DNA of 64,000 nucleotides from Proteus columbae (lineage in GTDB: Bacteria > Pseudomonadota > Gammaproteobacteria > Enterobacterales > Enterobacteriaceae). The notes under the pieces were generated by a model. It had not been told where the DNA came from. It did no database searches and saw only the letters and a program-made list of their open reading frames with translations. Positions within the stretch are counted from its first letter, which is position 1. Every line of letters begins with the position of its first letter. The position numbers and the translations under genes are program-made. The stretch spans positions 3,286,001 through 3,350,000 of the forward strand of contig NZ_CP043925.1 of the NCBI RefSeq assembly GCF_009914335.1. Direction: 5' to 3'. Shown here piece by piece: positions 34,080 to 42,571 of this stretch.

Positions 34080-34646
34080 TTATTCGTAAATAACTTTGAA
34101 GTTAGCTACTGTGTCGAAAGAACCCGTTGTTGCTTTCTTATCAACAGCTTCATTACCTTTCACGTAAGCTGAGAACTGCAATGTTGTGAGAGAGCCGTCA
34201 CCATTATTTAAAGCGTGACCTGCTACTGGGAAACCTTGACCAAAAGTAATTGGATTATTACCACGGTCAGTGATAACGATACCTGCATTTTGTACTTTGC
34301 CACCTAAGCCCAGTAATTCGCCAGTATAACCGTCAAAACCACTTACAGTTGCACCAGTGAATGATACTTTTGCAGTTTTGTAAGTTTCAGTTGAGCAGTT
34401 TTTCAGAATAATATCGAAGTTTTCGCTATCTGAACGGAATTTATTGCTAGTCAGTTCATGCAATGCGATTTCACCAAACTTAACAGTTTGATCTAAACTT
34501 TTATCATCGATTGAACAAGGAACATCATTGATAAAGCCAGTAAAACGCACTTTACCTTCACGGCTTTCCGCTGGATCTGCTGCAAAGCTAGGAGCAGCAA
34601 CAACTAAAGATAACGCAACACCTAAAGCTAATTTAGTAAATTTCAT
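34080..34646 (-). CDS. Major fimbrial subunit (MrpA-like)
   Basis: 188 residues. The signal peptide MKFTKLALGVALSLVVAAPS ends FAA. The mature part has KVRFTGFINDVPCSID and ILKNCSTETYK (disulfide), and the donor strand region ends ATGSFDTVANFKVIYE. AAGGA lies seven bases before the ATG. It is the first gene of the operon and followed by an intercistronic hairpin, as expected for the abundant shaft pilin. No mrpB-like second pilin gene and no recombinase lie nearby. Confidence 0.92.
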   Translation of the reverse strand: MKFTKLALGVALSLVVAAPSFAADPAESREGKVRFTGFINDVPCSIDDKSLDQTVKFGEIALHELTSNKFRSDSENFDIILKNCSTETYKTAKVSFTGATVSGFDGYTGELLGLGGKVQNAGIVITDRGNNPITFGQGFPVAGHALNNGDGSLTTLQFSAYVKGNEAVDKKATTGSFDTVANFKVIYE

Positions 34647-35835
34647 AAAATTTCCTTTATATACAATAAAGATAGTGATATTTCTTGGCTTCTGACTAAA
34701 TAAGCGATAAATAATAAATACATCGCCCTTCTACAATTTAAACTTCTTTAAACTTCACAGATCCATATAAAACCAAGATAGGGGATATCCTACGAATGCG
34801 TCCTTTATGCATTCATATTCAAATTAATTCACGGAATAAGTTAACCGTATTAACTTTTTTAAACGTCGTTTTTAAATATTTTAGAAATTAAGTTCCTTAA
34901 TTAATAAAAACATCTTAATTTGATATATAAATAAGTAATAAATTTTAATCAGAAAGTAAGAGTAAAAAATTAAAGAAAAGAAACGATTTAAATAATATTT
35001 CTTTACTTGTTTTGCAATAAAATACTCTCAAAAGGCGTAAATTAAGTCAAAAATCAAAAAATGATATTATTAGTATAATTCGAGGATAATTATCAAATGA
35101 AACAATTCTTTAAATGACCAATTAAAGTATCTTAAACTAAAATCACATATAGATTAGATATTATTACTTAATAAAAAATAAAGTCGCCATCATTAATACT
35201 TACAATAAGTAAAATAAATATAAAAACTAAATAAATAAAACAAACCAGTTTTTTATAACGAAAACATATCAAAATATAGAAAATAATATCTTACTGACAC
35301 GATAAAGCCAGCATATATACAAAAACACTTAGGATTCATCTCAATTGAGAAATTATATTATATTCTTTAATTTAACTAAAAATTAGATAATCTAATTATG
35401 ACAACATGTTTAAATATCGTTAATTTGTTTTCAACAAGAATTAAAAATAAATTATAAATACAAATTAAATATGATACTCTTTTAAAGAATATTCTTTTTA
35501 ATATAGTCAATTATGGAATAATAACAATAATATCTCGTAACTGTTATATAAAAATACCATTATTAACGTCAAATAAAGACACCCAACTTTTATATTTAGC
35601 TATTAATAAGATTTTAAGAAAAATAAATTTAAAACAGCTCACTATTTTGACTCGCAAAAGGTGTAAATATTGAATAAAAAAAATAACAGAGTTTTTATCC
35701 ACAACAAGACCCATTAAAATATAAAAAATGATAAACTCTATCTTTTTGCGATTACAGGTAAAATAAAAGACAAAATAAACTTAATATTAAATATTAAATA
35801 TTAAATATAATAATAACAAAAGAAAACTGTGAAAG
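34647..35835. other. Long, very AT-rich non-coding region upstream of the fimbrial operon
   Basis: About 1.2 kb with no frame worth calling on either strand. It must include the fimbrial promoter. Visible items are GGATATCC (34783-34790), GAATGC/GCATTC (34794-34799 with 34809-34814) and a short tandem run of a 7-base TATTAAA unit near 35783-35808. I found no long inverted repeats of the kind that flank phase-variable fimbrial promoters. The composition suggests a target for H-NS-type silencing. Confidence 0.5.
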
Positions 35836-35857
35836 AGCGCCAGTATGGCGCTTCTTT
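35836..35857 (-). terminator. Hairpin downstream of pgtA
   Basis: AGCGCCA-GTA-TGGCGCT stem 26 bases past the pgtA stop. The minus strand then reads CTTTCACAGTTTTC, so it is a weak rho-independent terminator. Confidence 0.55.
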
Positions 35858-35877
35858 GTTATTGAATAGCGGGTAAA

Positions 35878-37155
35878 TCAAACTTTTGGTTTATAGCTAT
35901 CTTTATCGAGATCATGTTTTTTCATTCGTAAATACAGCTTCTTACGTGGAATACCCAAATAATCCGCCACATCACTAACACGTCCCGCAAATAAATATAA
36001 CGCATCTTCTATTAATCGACGCTCATATTCATCCACAAGATTATCCAAAGGGCCTTCAGGTGGAATAATGGCGCGATGTTGTTCACTATCAACCATTTTC
36101 ACAATACCTACCGCATATAATTCAGCAACATTTCGTAACTCACGAATATTACCCGGCCAATCGTAACGCTTTAAAATATCGAGATAATTACGATCAATTT
36201 TCGGTACTACAATACCGAGCCTCTGTGCACTTTGTCGTAAGAAAGCCCTAAATAACGGAATAATGTCTGGACGTCTGGCACTTAACGGAGGCAGTGAAAA
36301 AGTGATTTGTGAAAAATAGTAATAGAATTCAGGGATTAATCGCCCTTCTGTTACCAGTTGCTGTGTATTATTTTCTAAAATTGCAATCGTTCTAAAGTGG
36401 CGCTTTCCTTGGCGTTCCATATCTAATAGATAAGAACTTAACCAGCGTTGTGCCTCAGATGATAAATCATATGGAGAACGTAAAATCAGTGTTCCGACTT
36501 CATCTGCTTCAATTTGGGCAATAACCTGTTTTATATCCGCTAAATTTTGGCAATCGACGGTTTGGATAGCTTTATCACTATGCGGGCTTAATTCATGCAA
36601 TAGTTGCGCAAGAAGATGTCGCCCTGTTCCCATCTCACCTTCTATCATTAAATCTTTATCGATATCGGCAATTTGTTGTACTTGCTCTCTAATCGCGGTG
36701 ATTTGCGCACTGTCTCCCACTAATCGCTCTTGTGTGGTACTTATTACCGCATTCCTAAGCGAAAGAATGGATTGACGCTCTTTGTGTGCCTTCGCCACTA
36801 ACTCTAAGAAAACAGGTGGATTAATCGGTTTTTCAATAAAATCATAAGCGCCTTTTTTTACCGCTTCTACGGCTAACGGTATATCGCCATGTCCTGTGAT
36901 CATGATAACGGGGATACGAGAGTCAATTTGTTTAATACGCTCTAATACTTCCATGCCATTCATTGCTGGCATATAGATATCAAGTACAACAGCACCCTGC
37001 CATTCTGGTGTTAAAAGGCTTAATGCTTTTTCTGGTGAGTCGGTTACTCTAGCAACCATTCCCGCAAGATTGAGTAAATGGCGATAAGATTCAAGAATAT
37101 CTTCATCGTCATCAATTAATAAAACGTCGATATCAGGCATGTGTGATTGTGTCAT
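35878..37155 (-). CDS. pgtA: Response regulator PgtA (phosphoglycerate transport activator)
   Basis: 426 residues from ATG 37155, with GGAG seven bases upstream; it overlaps the end of pgtB by 23 bases. The receiver domain covers 1-125, with acidic LLIDDDEDI, the phosphorylated Asp in VVLDIYMP and the lysine in FIEKP. The AAA+ domain (about 140-350) has a modified Walker A, EGEMGTGRHLL, with arginine for lysine, and no GAFTGA loop. The C-terminal Fis-type HTH has ADYLGIPRKKLYLRMKKH. Loss of GAFTGA means it should not activate sigma54 polymerase in the classic way, and this seems to be a trait of PgtA proteins. It induces pgtP. Confidence 0.93.
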   Translation of the reverse strand: MTQSHMPDIDVLLIDDDEDILESYRHLLNLAGMVARVTDSPEKALSLLTPEWQGAVVLDIYMPAMNGMEVLERIKQIDSRIPVIMITGHGDIPLAVEAVKKGAYDFIEKPINPPVFLELVAKAHKERQSILSLRNAVISTTQERLVGDSAQITAIREQVQQIADIDKDLMIEGEMGTGRHLLAQLLHELSPHSDKAIQTVDCQNLADIKQVIAQIEADEVGTLILRSPYDLSSEAQRWLSSYLLDMERQGKRHFRTIAILENNTQQLVTEGRLIPEFYYYFSQITFSLPPLSARRPDIIPLFRAFLRQSAQRLGIVVPKIDRNYLDILKRYDWPGNIRELRNVAELYAVGIVKMVDSEQHRAIIPPEGPLDNLVDEYERRLIEDALYLFAGRVSDVADYLGIPRKKLYLRMKKHDLDKDSYKPKV

Positions 37156-39508
37156 CTGTAAACTCCAAAACAACCATGGCGCCACCATTTAATGTAGAGG
37201 CCAAGTAAATTTCATAACCAAACCGTTGCATAATTGAACGGCAAATGGATAACCCTAACCCAAGCCCCACATCTTTTGTGGTTGTAAATGGGGTAAATAG
37301 TTTTGGTAAAACATCTGAATTGAATCCTTTTCCACTGTCCGCGATCGCCACTAATTTTCGTTTAGGATCAACAGATAAAAGATCAATTGTGATTTGGCTT
37401 TCACCAACACCCGCAATGGCATCCATTGCATTAACAAACAAATTAACCAAGACTTGCTCAATTTGTGTCGGGTCTGCGCAAATGGTTAATTCATCAGGAA
37501 TATTATTCGTAATAATGCACTGCTCTCGTTTAGAACGGGACTCCACCAGCACCATCGCACTGTCTACCAGCTCTTTTAATGGCGCTGAAACAAAACTAAT
37601 TTCAGACGAAGATTTACGTGAAAAATTACGCAATGCAGTAATTATTCGATTCATTCGTGCGCACAGCTTTTCAATGCGTTCGATAGAATCAGGTAATTGA
37701 TCATATTTTTCCATCTGCATAGTCAGTTTTGCACTGTATAGATAGGTGTTGATTGCAGAGAGTGGCTGATTAAGCTCATGTGCAAGGCTTGTCATCGCCT
37801 GCCCTACAACTGCCATTTTAGCTGCTTGTACTAACTCTTCTTGTGTCTGAATTAAATGTTTCTGTGCCTGTTCACGCCGTAATATCTCTTCATTCAATTG
37901 CTGGTTTTTATCCTGCAAATCTTGTGTTTTTAATGCCACCAGCCGTTGAAGCTCTAATCTGCTTAGCTCTTGGCGCGTAATATCCGTGATAGTCACAATA
38001 TATTTGTGTTCATCTTTATGCGGATATTCTCGAATATTAAATTGTAAGAAATGAGGCTCACCTTCTTTTAACATTCTGATCGTGCATTCACTCTGCCCTA
38101 ATAAGTAAAGCTGACCACTTGAACTAAATTGCACTTTAAGCATGGTGCTCGCCTCACCACTAAACAGTAACCAGAGTGGCTTATTGTTTTGCTCTTTTCC
38201 TGTGCCTAATAGTGTTGCTGCACTTGGGTTTACCGTTTCTATTCTGCCATCGTGGTGACAGGTAATTAAACTTGCATCGGTATTATTAATAAGATTTAAC
38301 GCATTGCTGGTTTCAACTTCTTTCATTTGACGCCAAAATCGACGAAGTCGGCGACTTAACAGGCCAATTTCATCTTGTCCTTCAATCAGTACAGGCTCCG
38401 TTAAATTACCTTTGGCTACATGCGCTAAGTCATCACTTAGTTTATTCAATCTTGCGATAAGTCTTCTATCAATCAAGATTTTCATCACAATAATACTCAG
38501 CAATAGTGATGCAATAATGATGACAACAATAACGATTTTCCCTGTTGCCATTAGTTTGCGGGTATTATCATTAAGTTTATTTAGCGCCTCACTTGTAGCA
38601 AAAACATTACCTCTGACGGCATTATCAAATTGTGATAATTTTTCATTTAATTCAGGGGTTAATGCTTTGAGCTTTTTCTCGTTTTCCACATCATCAATCA
38701 GTGTTTGATAGATATCACCGTCATAACGGGTGATCGCAATAATCTCTTGTAATACCTGACGATGGGCAATAGTCGATGGATAGCTTTTTAGTTTCTGATT
38801 TAAAGCAATAATTTCATCAATTTTGACGCTGATATAGTGGAAAGCGACATCAATATCACGGCTATAACGTTGATGTGCAATTTCTTCAACCAAGCTGATT
38901 AATTCATTTTCTGTCGTAAACAACTCTTGTAATAAGGTTGATTCCAATAGGAGTTGTAGGCTGTTTTCCTGTACATTTTTTTCATTGATCATTTGGCTGA
39001 CATGCCACTCAATTTCATTAAGGAGTGGTTTAATGTCTTCACCAACGGCGTCATGCATCCACGCTAATTGCCCTAATAATTGTGCAAGGCGGTTTTCTAA
39101 TTCACGTCGTTTATCCAATAATACATCTTGTTGATTAATAAGCTCCGATAACTCATCAACAAGTTGAGTATAAAAATCACGCTGTGGCTTTTGCTCAATA
39201 GGAAACTTACGCAAATTATCTAATAACTGATGAATTTCCTGCTGTTGTTGCTCTGAAATCGATTTTCGTTGAGTCTGTTCTCGCTCTTTTAATAGCATCT
39301 GTAAATTGGTGCTATAACGCTCCATGGTATAGCTGGTGGTTAACATCGGTAGAGACTCTCCCACTGACGCGTTAATTTGTGTCGCCAGTTTTCCCCACAT
39401 AAAAAAGATAACCACACCAATCAATAAGGTGAGTAAAGAACTAAAGATAAACGCCATATACAGGCGTCTACCTAGTTTACCAAATTGTTTAGGCACTAAT
39501 AATTTCAT
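37133..39508 (-). CDS. pgtB: Sensor histidine kinase PgtB
   Basis: 791 residues, rather longer than the Salmonella protein (about 670). A membrane helix at about 17-37 is followed by a large helical periplasmic domain (about 40-325), a second helix (about 327-350, GKIVIVVIIIASLLLSIIVM), a HAMP linker and a PAS-like domain (ALNLINNTDASLITC). Then comes the kinase core with the phospho-acceptor histidine in SLAHELNQPLSAI, N-box NLFVNAMDAI, DSGKGF and GLGLGLSICRSI. It senses phosphoglycerates or PEP through PgtC and phosphorylates PgtA. The extra length lies in the periplasmic and PAS parts. Confidence 0.93.
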   Translation of the reverse strand: MKLLVPKQFGKLGRRLYMAFIFSSLLTLLIGVVIFFMWGKLATQINASVGESLPMLTTSYTMERYSTNLQMLLKEREQTQRKSISEQQQQEIHQLLDNLRKFPIEQKPQRDFYTQLVDELSELINQQDVLLDKRRELENRLAQLLGQLAWMHDAVGEDIKPLLNEIEWHVSQMINEKNVQENSLQLLLESTLLQELFTTENELISLVEEIAHQRYSRDIDVAFHYISVKIDEIIALNQKLKSYPSTIAHRQVLQEIIAITRYDGDIYQTLIDDVENEKKLKALTPELNEKLSQFDNAVRGNVFATSEALNKLNDNTRKLMATGKIVIVVIIIASLLLSIIVMKILIDRRLIARLNKLSDDLAHVAKGNLTEPVLIEGQDEIGLLSRRLRRFWRQMKEVETSNALNLINNTDASLITCHHDGRIETVNPSAATLLGTGKEQNNKPLWLLFSGEASTMLKVQFSSSGQLYLLGQSECTIRMLKEGEPHFLQFNIREYPHKDEHKYIVTITDITRQELSRLELQRLVALKTQDLQDKNQQLNEEILRREQAQKHLIQTQEELVQAAKMAVVGQAMTSLAHELNQPLSAINTYLYSAKLTMQMEKYDQLPDSIERIEKLCARMNRIITALRNFSRKSSSEISFVSAPLKELVDSAMVLVESRSKREQCIITNNIPDELTICADPTQIEQVLVNLFVNAMDAIAGVGESQITIDLLSVDPKRKLVAIADSGKGFNSDVLPKLFTPFTTTKDVGLGLGLSICRSIMQRFGYEIYLASTLNGGAMVVLEFTDDTITHA

Positions 39509-39565
39509 CCGTAATACCTTTCATAAAAACAGCGCTTCCTGCTGTATATTTGAACCACAAGGCGG

Positions 39566-40855
39566 TTAGGGTGATTTTGTCTCTTTCAATAAAACCAGTG
39601 CTTGTTCAAGCCTTTCAGCTTCTAATGTGCGCCATTGATACAGCACAGCTAATGCTTGATCAGAGTATTCTCGCTGATCGGCTTCTTTCATAAATAACGC
39701 TTGTAATGTCGGTGAATTAGCCTCTTTTTCGCTAATAAGCACTGAACTTGCTATTTTTCGCGCTTTACTGATCGCAGAAATACGTTCTGGCGTTTTATTT
39801 TCCTGTCTTTCTGCTTCGTGGATATCATTCCAAACTTGGCGCATTAAAGGAAAATTATGGGTGATCATTTGATCAAATAACGCATTAACGACTTCACTAC
39901 GGCGATACGCCTCATTGCTGTTTAAAATAAATTCCGTGTTATTAGCAAGTTCATCGTTATTACGTAAAATCTCTTTACTTAATGGGATCTTTGCCATATC
40001 ACTTTTATAGATGATCTCTTGTCCTTCATCCGATAAAAGAAAGGCAATAAATTTAGCTGCGGTGTCTCTTTTACTGCTTTCGGCAACAATAGCAACATAA
40101 GCTGGTAAAATAATCGACTTATCAAAATAGCTAAATTCGACAAAATCAAAGCGTTTCTGATGATTAAAAGCGTAGTTATCGATAATTGGGCCTGCACCTA
40201 CAATACCTCTGGCGATAGCATCACTGACACGGGAACTACGTGCCGAAATCGAGGAAAGATTACCACTGGTTTCAAGTAAGATCTGCCATCCACGCTCCCA
40301 GCCGTACTCTTGTAGCACATTTTCCACCATCAATTGCATCGTGCCAGAGTTTGCTGGAGTGGTCATAGTTAAGTGCCCTTGGTAAATCGGATCACTTAAA
40401 TCAACCCAGCTTTTAGGTGCCGGAATACCCAATTTTTGTAGGTATTGCGTATTGCTCATAATACCAATACCGGAATAGCCAACCGTGGTTATCTTGTCGT
40501 TTAAGATATCACTATGGCGCGTTAACCATTTTGGCGTTTCGTAATTGACGGGTAATCGCGCCAGTAGCCCTTCTCTATCTAGATGATGGAAAAAATTAGC
40601 CGATGACGACATCACAATATCAACTGGCTGTGTGGGATATTGTTTCATCATCCGTGTCGCAATCGCAACGCGACGATAAACCACTTGCACCTTAGTATCT
40701 GGATAACGTGCACTAAAAGCCTCTGTAAGTGGTCGCATTGGTGTATCTGAAAGAGTCGTCAGTATAACAAGTGGCTGCTCATCACTACGCACGGGTGTGA
40801 TAAACAGCCAACTAAACAGTAAACAGACGAGGCTCAGTGTTATTTTTATTCTCAT
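39566..40855 (-). CDS. pgtC: Periplasmic regulatory protein PgtC
   Basis: 429 residues from ATG 40855; AGGGG lies eight bases upstream. Starts at 40861 and 40888 are less well placed. The signal peptide MRIKITLSLVCLLFSWLFIT ends PVRS. The body is a solute-binding fold of iron-binding-protein type (LVILTTLSDTPMRPLTEAFSA; VDIVMSSSANFFHHLD; ADEGQ-like LSDEGQEIIYKSDMAKIP). In Salmonella PgtC works with PgtB in signalling the presence of phosphoglycerate and not in transport itself. It is first gene of pgtCBA, divergent from pgtP. Confidence 0.93.
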   Translation of the reverse strand: MRIKITLSLVCLLFSWLFITPVRSDEQPLVILTTLSDTPMRPLTEAFSARYPDTKVQVVYRRVAIATRMMKQYPTQPVDIVMSSSANFFHHLDREGLLARLPVNYETPKWLTRHSDILNDKITTVGYSGIGIMSNTQYLQKLGIPAPKSWVDLSDPIYQGHLTMTTPANSGTMQLMVENVLQEYGWERGWQILLETSGNLSSISARSSRVSDAIARGIVGAGPIIDNYAFNHQKRFDFVEFSYFDKSIILPAYVAIVAESSKRDTAAKFIAFLLSDEGQEIIYKSDMAKIPLSKEILRNNDELANNTEFILNSNEAYRRSEVVNALFDQMITHNFPLMRQVWNDIHEAERQENKTPERISAISKARKIASSVLISEKEANSPTLQALFMKEADQREYSDQALAVLYQWRTLEAERLEQALVLLKETKSP

Positions 40856-40888
40856 GGACATACCCCTGGTTTTGTTTTGAATAAACAT

Positions 40889-41168
40889 AAAAATGTGTCG
40901 AACTTCAAACTTCTGATATTTAGCAATATTTATTATTTTTGGCTAATGAGTCCTTAATGACTCATTTCTAACAATGATACGACGATATCTTCACTCATTT
41001 TTAAACCAACGCCTAATAGCGATGTTACAAATTTGACTCACCGATTCAGCAGAATGTGTCATCGATGACTCAAATTCCCTCTTTTGCACCAAGATGACCT
41101 AAATGAATAGCATCAGCTCTGAAAACCAAAATCAGCTTCAGACATGAATAATATTCGGAGTCATCTCT
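40889..41168. promoter_or_regulatory. pgtC-pgtP divergent control region with TGACTCA repeats
   Basis: Three TGACTCA copies occur at 40958-40964, 41034-41040 and 41066-41072. The first is half of a palindrome AATGAGTC-CTTAAT-GACTCATT (40945-40966). The last two are 32 bases apart, about three helical turns. They are candidate PgtA sites; that assignment is inference. Confidence 0.5.
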
Positions 41169-42506
41169 ATGCTAAGTTTCTTTAAAACCAGAAAGGATCT
41201 GCCGCTAATAGAAGCGTCAAGTGAAAAGATCCGCGCAATATATAAAAAGCACCAATGGCAGGTCTTCTTTGGTCTTGTTCTTGGTTATGCCATGTTCTAT
41301 GTGGTTCGTATGGCACTCGGTGTGGTGAAAAAACCTATGCTGGATGCAGGTATCGTAACCACCGCTGAACTCGGTTTAATGGGTTCTGCGTTCTTCTTTA
41401 CCTATGCATTTGGTAAGTTCTCTAACGGCTTCTTGTCAGATTATGCCAATATTGGACGCTTTATGTCCATCTCGTTAATTGCCTCTTCCTTTGTTTGTAT
41501 CTTCATGGGAATGTCAACGGCGAGCCTGTTCTTTATCCTTTTATGGGGTATTAACGGTTGGTTCCAGTCTGTGGGTTCAGCACCTTCTTGTGTCTCTATC
41601 TTCCAATGGTTCTCACCAAAACAGCGCGGTACAGTTTATTCCATCTGGGGTGGCTCGCGTAATATCGGTGAAGCAATTACGTGGATCTTAACGGCAACCA
41701 TAGTGAGCTTCTTCGGCTGGCGTGCAGGTTTTATCGGTGCCGGTATCGCAGGTATTGCTGCGGGTATCATCTTACTGATGATTTTGAAAGACCGTCCTCG
41801 TACTTATGGCTTACCTGATCCAGCAACCGCATATGGCGAAGAGTCAGAAGCCGTTAAATCAAGTGATCCTAAAGAAACACGTCGCGCTCAGTTATTCGTA
41901 TTAAAGCAACCAACAGTGTGGATCATCGCAGCAGCATGTGCGGCTATGTATATCTCTCGTTATGCAATCAGTTCATGGGCAGTTCTTTATCTACAAGGTT
42001 CAAAAGGCTACTCACTGATTGATGCGGGTTTCGCAATGTCTACTTACCCAATCGCTGGTTTCTTCGGCGCAATCTTAGCGGGTATGGCTTCAGACAAACT
42101 GTTTAACGCTAACCGTCATATTCCAACTCTAATTTATGGTATCGCCAACATCGCTGGTTTTGCACTGATGTTCTGGGGTCCACAAAGCCGTGTTATGGAT
42201 GCTGTTGCATTAAGTATGGTTGGTTTTGCAATGGGTGGTCTGGTTGTGTTCTTAGCAGGTTTAACCGCTTGTGACCTGATGCCGAAAAACGCAGTAGGTG
42301 CAGTAAAAGGCTTTATCGGACTGTTCGCTTACATTGCAGCATCGGCTCAAGAACTGATTTCAGCATCACTGATTAAAGTCACACAAGTTGGTGATATCAC
42401 TCACTACGACTTCACCACAGTACAGTATTTCTGGATTGGTTCTGCCATCGTTTCCATGATTTTAGCGACGCTAGTCTGGAATGCGAAAAAAGTTACCATG
42501 GATTAA
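41169..42506 (+). CDS. pgtP: Phosphoglycerate transporter PgtP
   Basis: 445 residues with twelve hydrophobic helices of the organophosphate:phosphate antiporter family (GlpT, UhpT). KKHQWQVFFGLVLGYAMFYV begins the first helix, GFLSDYANIGRF is the helix 2-3 loop, and GGSRNIGEAITW and a central charged loop (DPATAYGEESEAVKSSDPKE) follow. It takes up 3-phosphoglycerate, 2-phosphoglycerate and PEP in exchange for phosphate at the inner membrane. It faces its regulators pgtCBA and is followed after 65 bases by a pyruvate kinase gene. Confidence 0.95.
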   Translation: MLSFFKTRKDLPLIEASSEKIRAIYKKHQWQVFFGLVLGYAMFYVVRMALGVVKKPMLDAGIVTTAELGLMGSAFFFTYAFGKFSNGFLSDYANIGRFMSISLIASSFVCIFMGMSTASLFFILLWGINGWFQSVGSAPSCVSIFQWFSPKQRGTVYSIWGGSRNIGEAITWILTATIVSFFGWRAGFIGAGIAGIAAGIILLMILKDRPRTYGLPDPATAYGEESEAVKSSDPKETRRAQLFVLKQPTVWIIAAACAAMYISRYAISSWAVLYLQGSKGYSLIDAGFAMSTYPIAGFFGAILAGMASDKLFNANRHIPTLIYGIANIAGFALMFWGPQSRVMDAVALSMVGFAMGGLVVFLAGLTACDLMPKNAVGAVKGFIGLFAYIAASAQELISASLIKVTQVGDITHYDFTTVQYFWIGSAIVSMILATLVWNAKKVTMD

Positions 42507-42527
42507 TGAATTAATTAAGTTGTCATC

Positions 42528-42552
42528 AAGGGATACCTTTGGGTATCCCTCT
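42528..42552 (+). terminator. Hairpin between pgtP and pyruvate kinase genes
   Basis: AGGGATACC-TTTG-GGTATCCCT stem followed by CTTTA. The short T-run suggests partial termination, so some transcripts may enter the kinase gene. Confidence 0.6.
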
Positions 42553-42571
42553 TTAAAAAGAGAATGTCATT

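Noticed and set aside
34647..35877. Possible invertible promoter of the mrp type
   Set aside because: No pair of long inverted repeats at the expected distance and no recombinase gene in the window. Short dyads here are of chance size.
37245..37700. Plus-strand open frame of 151 codons
   Set aside because: Antisense to the kinase core of pgtB, which has all its conserved boxes.
41021..41168. Sigma54 promoter for pgtP
   Set aside because: No GG-N10-GC pair of the -24/-12 kind was found, and PgtA lacks the sigma54-contact loop.
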